A stretch of DNA of 15,905 nt, taken from positions 1-15,905 of the forward strand of contig JAEWJV010000581.1 in NCBI GenBank assembly GCA_023386395.1, given 5' to 3'. Position numbers and translations under genes: made by a program. The stretch is from Bacteroidota bacterium. GTDB lineage: Bacteria > Bacteroidota > Bacteroidia > Chitinophagales > Chitinophagaceae. This document shows, in pieces, positions 12,309 to 15,905 of the stretch (its first letter is position 1; each line of letters starts with the position of its first letter). The notes beneath the pieces were generated by a model. The model ran no database searches. It worked only from the letters and a program-made list of their open reading frames with translations, and was not told the DNA's origin.

Positions 12309-14138
12309 CTATCCTTTTACGTCAAGCTTTATCTGTAATTCCTCCAACTGTTTGTCGTCAATTGTGGAAGGTGCATCGAGCATTACATCCCTGCCGGAAT
12401 TATTTTTAGGAAAAGCAATAAAATCCCTGATGCTTTCACTGCCGCCAAGAATGGCGCAAAGCCTGTCGAAACCAAAAGCAATGCCGCCATGCGGAGGGGC
12501 TCCATATTCAAAGGCGCCCAATAAAAATCCAAATTTATGCTGCGCTTCTTCTTTACTCATGCCAAGGGCTGCAAACATTTTTTCCTGTAACTCCCGCTGA
12601 AAAATTCTTATGGAGCCGCCGCCAATTTCATTGCCATTTAAAACAATATCATAAGCATTGGCTTTGATGCCAGCGTAAGGATGTTCCAGGTATTTTGCGG
12701 CATCTTCAATTGCCGGGTTATTATTGATCATTACTTCAATATGCTGCGGCTTGGGCGATGTGAAAGGGTGGTGTCTTGCCACCCAGCGGTTACCTTCTTC
12801 ATCATATTCAAAGAGAGGAAAATCAAGCACCCAAAGCAGTTTAAATTCATTGTCTTTGCGCAACCCGAGGCGTTTGGCCATCTCCAAACGCAGTTCGCTC
12901 ATAGCTTTGCGGGTGCGTTCTTCATTGCCTGCCAACACTAAAATGAGATCACCGGGTTTGGCGCCTGTGGCATCGGCAATGGCTTTTAATCTTTCACCAT
13001 TATAAAACTTCTCTATGCTGCTTTTATAGCTGCCATCGGCATTGCATTTTATAAAAGCCAAACCTTTCATGCCAATTTGCGGGCGTTTCACCCATTCGGT
13101 CAATTCATCGGTTTGCTTGCGGGTATATTCACTGCAGCCCGGAACGGCAATGGCAACAACTGTTTCAGCGCTATCAAATACAACGAAGTTGGCATTATCG
13201 ATTAAAGCGCTGTTGGCAGTTTTATTTACATAAACAGATGAAGGTTTTTTAAGATTGTTGATCTTCATGTCAAACCTGGTATCCGGCTTATCATTGCCGT
13301 AATTCCACATGGCATCTTCCCATGTCATGCGTTCAACTGCATCTATATAATCAATTCCCTTTACGTCTTTAAAAATACGTTTCACCAAACCTTCAAACAT
13401 ATTCAGGATATCTTCCTGTTCAACAAAAGCCATCTCACAGTCGATTTGCGTGAATTCAGGCTGGCGGTCTGCACGCAGGTCTTCATCCCTGAAACATTTT
13501 ACGATCTGATAATAACGGTCGTAGCCGCTTACCATTAATAACTGTTTAAAGGTTTGCGGGCTTTGCGGTAATGCATAGAATTCGCCCGGATTCATGCGGC
13601 TTGGCACCACAAAATCCCTTGCGCCTTCAGGCGTTGATTTTATAAGAAAAGGCGTTTCAATATCATAAAATCCATTCTCATGTAAATAGTTTCTGGCGCT
13701 GCGGTTTACGGCATAACGTAATTCGAGGTTTTTCTTAACAGCGTTGCGGCGTAAATCGAGATAACGGTATTTCATTCTGAGATCATCGCCGCCGTCGGTA
13801 TCATCCTGTATGGTAAAAGGCGGCACTGCTGATTTATTGAGAATCTTAAATTCATCAACTGCAATTTCAATATCACCGGTAGGAATATTTTTATTTTTAT
13901 TGCTGCGCTCAGAAACTTTTCCCTTTACCTGTAATACAAATTCGCGGCCAAGCGGGCTGGCTTCCAGTTGATCATTTAAAGTTTCGCCAAATAGTAATTG
14001 TGTTATGCCATAACGGTCGCGTAAATCAACAAAAGTTATAGCGCCGAATTTGCGCACGGTTTGCACCCAGCCGGCCAGTGTAACTGTTTCGCCGGCATTT
14101 TCAATTCTCAATTCTCCGCATGTATGTGTACGATACAT
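12309..14138 (-). CDS. aspS: Aspartate--tRNA ligase
   Basis: This 609-residue class II aminoacyl-tRNA synthetase charges tRNA-Asp in the cytosol. It shows the bacterial-type layout: an N-terminal OB-fold anticodon-binding domain (about 18-105, [22 protein letters not shown]), a catalytic core with motif 1 near 140-165, motif 2 [18 protein letters not shown] (216-233), an inserted GAD domain (about 290-405), RHHPFTSP (455-462) and motif 3 [10 protein letters not shown] (551-560). The aspartate-site flipping-loop region ([14 protein letters not shown]) is intact. The ATG at 14138 gives the expected [11 protein letters not shown] start, preceded by a purine-rich AGGGGACAGGGG segment. The downstream nucleosidase gene is 20 bp away, so an operon is likely. 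A -7 box sits about 105 bp upstream. Confidence 0.97.
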   Translation of the reverse strand: MYRTHTCGELRIENAGETVTLAGWVQTVRKFGAITFVDLRDRYGITQLLFGETLNDQLEASPLGREFVLQVKGKVSERSNKNKNIPTGDIEIAVDEFKILNKSAVPPFTIQDDTDGGDDLRMKYRYLDLRRNAVKKNLELRYAVNRSARNYLHENGFYDIETPFLIKSTPEGARDFVVPSRMNPGEFYALPQSPQTFKQLLMVSGYDRYYQIVKCFRDEDLRADRQPEFTQIDCEMAFVEQEDILNMFEGLVKRIFKDVKGIDYIDAVERMTWEDAMWNYGNDKPDTRFDMKINNLKKPSSVYVNKTANSALIDNANFVVFDSAETVVAIAVPGCSEYTRKQTDELTEWVKRPQIGMKGLAFIKCNADGSYKSSIEKFYNGERLKAIADATGAKPGDLILVLAGNEERTRKAMSELRLEMAKRLGLRKDNEFKLLWVLDFPLFEYDEEGNRWVARHHPFTSPKPQHIEVMINNNPAIEDAAKYLEHPYAGIKANAYDIVLNGNEIGGGSIRIFQRELQEKMFAALGMSKEEAQHKFGFLLGAFEYGAPPHGGIAFGFDRLCAILGGSESIRDFIAFPKNNSGRDVMLDAPSTIDDKQLEELQIKLDVKG

Positions 14139-14246
14139 AAACCCCTGTCCCCTAAAGGAGGACTGCTTTTTTTATGAATAATTTTTTTGCTTCCGGCTTT
14201 GGTGTTTATATATTTCCGGTTGATTGCTCATGCCAAAATCGGGCGG

Positions 14247-14254
14247 CAAATATA
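14247..14254 (-). promoter_or_regulatory. -7 box for aspS
   Basis: The minus strand reads TATATTTG followed by CCGCC, a full TAnnTTTG match. It implies a leader of about 100 nt before the aspS ATG. No TTTG occurs at the -33 position. The leader holds only a weak 4-bp hairpin (CTCC/GGGG near 14150-14161), and no T-box is evident. Confidence 0.5.
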
Positions 14255-14452
14255 CACGGATTGGGGGAATGCTTTTGGGCTTCCCTCCAATAATTGTTGC
14301 AGTTATCTTACTCAAACGCAATTCAACTTTTAAAGTAAAATGCTAAAACTATTTATGATGAATTGCCAAATCCAATCCATTTGAATTAAAATCACCTGTC
14401 TGTATAAACTTTAAGCTGAATTGTTTTAAAAATATTTGAGGAAACGTTTACT

Positions 14453-14483
14453 TTTTAAAAATAAATGTATAATTTTATATTTG
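14453..14483 (+). promoter_or_regulatory. Promoter of the Xre-RES operon
   Basis: TATATTTG at 14476-14483 fully matches the -7 element, with TTTT (one mismatch from TTTG) 19 bases upstream at 14453-14456. Transcription should begin near 14489. This is downstream of an in-frame ATG at 14465 and so supports the ATG at 14504 as the antitoxin start. Confidence 0.6.
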
Positions 14484-14502
14484 TATTAGTAAAATTTTAT
14501 AC
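14467..14502. promoter_or_regulatory. Candidate operator dyad over antitoxin promoter
   Basis: GTATAATTTTA (14467-14477) and TAAAATTTTATAC (14490-14502) form an inverted repeat with one two-base bulge. It brackets the -7 box and ends one base before the antitoxin ATG. Xre-type antitoxins commonly repress their own promoter through such dyads. The AT-rich composition makes chance similarity possible. Confidence 0.4.
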
Positions 14503-14503
14503 T

Positions 14504-15025
14504 ATGGCAAAAAAGAAAACGGTAAAATATAAAGCCGGGAAATCAAGCAATAACGTAGAAGAGAACGCTGCTATATATGTGATTAAAAAAAATAGCAATG
14601 GGATGAAAAGCTTTTCTTCTATTCTCTCTTTTAACCATAAGCCCGAAAGTCAAATGACGAATTTTGAAAAAATGGCGGCTGTAGAAGATGGCATCAGTAA
14701 AGAAGAATTGCAAAAATTAAAGGAGAAAACAAGTATGGATTATGATAAGCTTGCCAAGGCTTTATCTGTTACAAGAGCCACATTAATCAATAAAAAGAAA
14801 CAGGAAAAATTCAATGCAGGCCTGAGTGAACGCATTTTTAGCCTTGCCGATATATATTCTTACGGTTATGAGGTTTTTGAAGATGTGTCCAGGTTTAATA
14901 CCTGGATGTTCAGGCCTAACCAGGCTTTGGGAGGTAAAACACCTTTTGAACTAATAGGCAGCCCATTTGGAAGAGATGAAGTAAAAAATATTATTGGCCG
15001 CATTGAATATGGTGTTTATTCTTAA
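14504..15025 (+). CDS. Xre/MbcA/ParS-type antitoxin
   Basis: This 173-residue antitoxin pairs with the RES toxin encoded eight bases downstream. After a basic, low-complexity N-terminus (MAKKKTVKYKAGKSS) and a variable region come a helix-turn-helix-like segment (SMDYDKLAKALSVTRATLINKKKQE) and the C-terminal MbcA/ParS toxin-binding domain (DUF2384): GLSERIFSLADIYSYGYEVF, FNTWMFRPNQALGGKTPFELI and a final DEVKNIIGRIEYGVY. Family members bind their own promoter and block the toxin active site. The start at 14504 is chosen because the longer frame from 14465 would begin upstream of the predicted transcription start and add a hydrophobic stretch foreign to the family. A candidate operator overlaps the promoter. 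Confidence 0.88.
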   Translation: MAKKKTVKYKAGKSSNNVEENAAIYVIKKNSNGMKSFSSILSFNHKPESQMTNFEKMAAVEDGISKEELQKLKEKTSMDYDKLAKALSVTRATLINKKKQEKFNAGLSERIFSLADIYSYGYEVFEDVSRFNTWMFRPNQALGGKTPFELIGSPFGRDEVKNIIGRIEYGVYS

Positions 15026-15033
15026 TTGCCTCT

Positions 15034-15492
15034 ATGCTTGTATATAGAATAAGCAAAACCAAATTTGCAAACGATTTATCAGGAGAAGGTGCAAGGTTGT
15101 ATGGAGGACGATGGAATAGTAAATTAACTCCATGCATTTATACGTCAGAAAGCAGGGCTTTGGCTTTGCTTGAGTACACTGTGAATATAAATATCGATGA
15201 TGTGCCCAGAACGTTAAGCATAACCACATTTGAAATACCTGATGAGAATATCCTTGCTTTTGAAGAACATAAATTGCCCGGCGACTGGAAAGATATACCG
15301 GCTCCATCTTCAACAAAAAAATTTGGTACAGCACATTTGATTGCAGCAAAAAGCCCTGTTATAAAAGTTCCTTCAACTGTTATTCATGATGAGTTTAACT
15401 ACATATTAAACCCGCGTCATGCTGACAGCAAGCTTTTCAAAATACTGGAAGTAAAAGATTTTGTGTATGACATCCGCATCAAACTCAATTGA
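15034..15492 (+). CDS. RES-domain toxin (NAD+-degrading or ADP-ribosylating)
   Basis: This 152-residue toxin is of the RES family (PF08808), whose studied members deplete NAD+ (Res and MbcT) or ADP-ribosylate a target (ParT). Hallmarks are YRISKTKFANDLSGEGARLYGGRWNS with R26, the YTSESRALALLE segment with E47, and VPSTVIHDEFNYILNPRH with S114. Together these are the Arg-Glu-Ser set that names the family. Length is normal for a full toxin and no disruption is seen. It follows the antitoxin by eight bases and should be co-transcribed and translationally linked. Which activity it has cannot be decided from sequence. A palindrome (ACTCAATTGAGT, 15483-15494) spans its stop codon. Confidence 0.9.
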   Translation: MLVYRISKTKFANDLSGEGARLYGGRWNSKLTPCIYTSESRALALLEYTVNINIDDVPRTLSITTFEIPDENILAFEEHKLPGDWKDIPAPSSTKKFGTAHLIAAKSPVIKVPSTVIHDEFNYILNPRHADSKLFKILEVKDFVYDIRIKLN

Positions 15493-15494
15493 GT
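15483..15494. repeat. 12-bp palindrome across RES stop codon
   Basis: ACTCAATTGAGT is a perfect 12-bp palindrome overlapping the toxin stop codon (15490-15492). It has no T-tract directly after it, so it is not a clear terminator. Confidence 0.4.
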
Positions 15495-15590
15495 CAATTC
15501 TTATCAACATACATTTCACGATTCTTGTAATACATTTTTAAATTTCTTTTTATCATTAAACAAAAAGCGCTCATCTTATATCTTCGTTTG

Positions 15591-15905
15591 ATGATGCGAC
15601 TTTTTTGTTGTGTACTGATTTTGTTTTTTCTTAATCTTTCTCCGGTTCATTGCCAGCCCAAATATGAGTTTCGTGCAGTATGGATTGCATCTGTTGCCAA
15701 CATTGACTGGCCAAGCAGGAAAGGGTTAACTACCGAACAGCAAAAGCAGGAATTCATTAATATCCTTAACGAGCAGCAAAAGAACGGCATGAATGCCGTG
15801 GTTGTACAAATACGGCCCGCTGCCGATGCAATGTATGCTTCCCAATATGAGCCCTGGAGCGAATATTTAACCGGCAGGCAAGGTGTTGCCCCCTCACCTT
15901 ATTAC
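15591..15905 (+). CDS. Secreted family 10-like glycosylhydrolase (GHL10/DUF187), 5' part
   Basis: The first 105 codons of an open frame run off the right edge. The product begins with a signal sequence (MMRLFCCVLILFFLNLSPVHC), followed by the characteristic opening of GHL10/DUF187 (PF02638) proteins: EFRAVWIASVANIDWPSRKG, a helix with EQQKQEFINILNEQQKNGMNA, then VVVQIRPAADAMYASQYEPWSEYLTGRQG. This family has a TIM-barrel fold related to glycoside hydrolases and acts in the envelope. The first ATG of the ATGATG pair is taken as the start, though the second is equally possible. C21 after VH is a poor lipobox, so the protein may be soluble periplasmic or a lipoprotein. Its substrate is unknown. 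Confidence 0.88.
   Translation, partial: MMRLFCCVLILFFLNLSPVHCQPKYEFRAVWIASVANIDWPSRKGLTTEQQKQEFINILNEQQKNGMNAVVVQIRPAADAMYASQYEPWSEYLTGRQGVAPSPYY

Larger units (their letters stand above)
14139..14503. other. 365-bp gene-free divergent region
   Basis: This AT-rich stretch separates aspS (minus) from the toxin-antitoxin operon (plus). Apart from the aspS -7 box at 14247-14254 and the antitoxin promoter and dyad at 14453-14502, I see no ORF, RNA gene or strong repeat in it. Confidence 0.6.

Noticed and set aside
12681..13005. Plus-strand frames inside aspS
   Set aside because: They are antisense shadows of a full-length, conserved aspartyl-tRNA synthetase.
15032..15349. 105-codon minus-strand frame opposite the RES toxin
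   Set aside because: It mirrors the RES gene, which has all its conserved motifs. The antisense product has no recognisable features.

Overview
The window looks like a chromosomal segment from a Bacteroidota bacterium, probably of the Chitinophagaceae type (inference). The signs are AT-rich DNA and several perfect matches to the Bacteroidota -7 promoter element TAnnTTTG, two of them with a TTTG -33 element. The gene content agrees: rpsU-xerC-raiA order, a LytS/LytTR pair, a DUF4249 lipoprotein, an HYC_CC_PP protein, kynureninase and a META-domain lipoprotein. No rRNA, tRNA, CRISPR array or transposase was seen.

Layout. At the left edge (1-52, minus) is the first 17 codons of an unknown gene with its own promoter at 106-135. 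Next is a minus-strand translation/recombination operon, rpsU (1639-1836), xerC-type recombinase (689-1582) and raiA (228-527). It runs from a clear promoter at 1863-1893 to an intrinsic terminator at 178-208. Divergently, a LytS-type sensor kinase and its LytTR response regulator (2020-3853, plus) form a tight two-gene operon. Converging on it is kynureninase (3864-5138, minus).

The centre (5220-8924, minus) is a metal-handling cluster, most likely for copper. In transcription order it has an AraC-type regulator with a CxxC metal-binding-like N-terminus, an HMA-MauE membrane fusion, an HYC_CC_PP periplasmic protein, a Met/His-rich outer-membrane barrel and a 19-cysteine four-helix-bundle copper-storage protein. 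No efflux ATPase or RND pump lies within the window. The first two genes each carry the same -7-like box exactly four bases before their start codon, which suggests leaderless or near-leaderless co-regulated transcripts.

To the right come a META-domain lipoprotein (plus), thioredoxin reductase, a DUF4249 lipoprotein, a nucleoside-phosphorylase-superfamily nucleosidase and aspS (all minus). A 40-bp GC-rich element sits between the DUF4249 gene and trxB. A Xre/ParS-RES toxin-antitoxin pair (14504-15492, plus) follows, with an AT-rich dyad overlapping its promoter. The window ends inside a secreted glycosylhydrolase-like (GHL10/DUF187) gene.

The points most worth a second look are the CxxC-AraC/HMA-MauE metal cluster and its twin start-proximal boxes, an internal duplication in the C-terminus of the histidine kinase, strong inverted repeats abutting the start codons of xerC and kynU, and the toxin-antitoxin promoter dyad.
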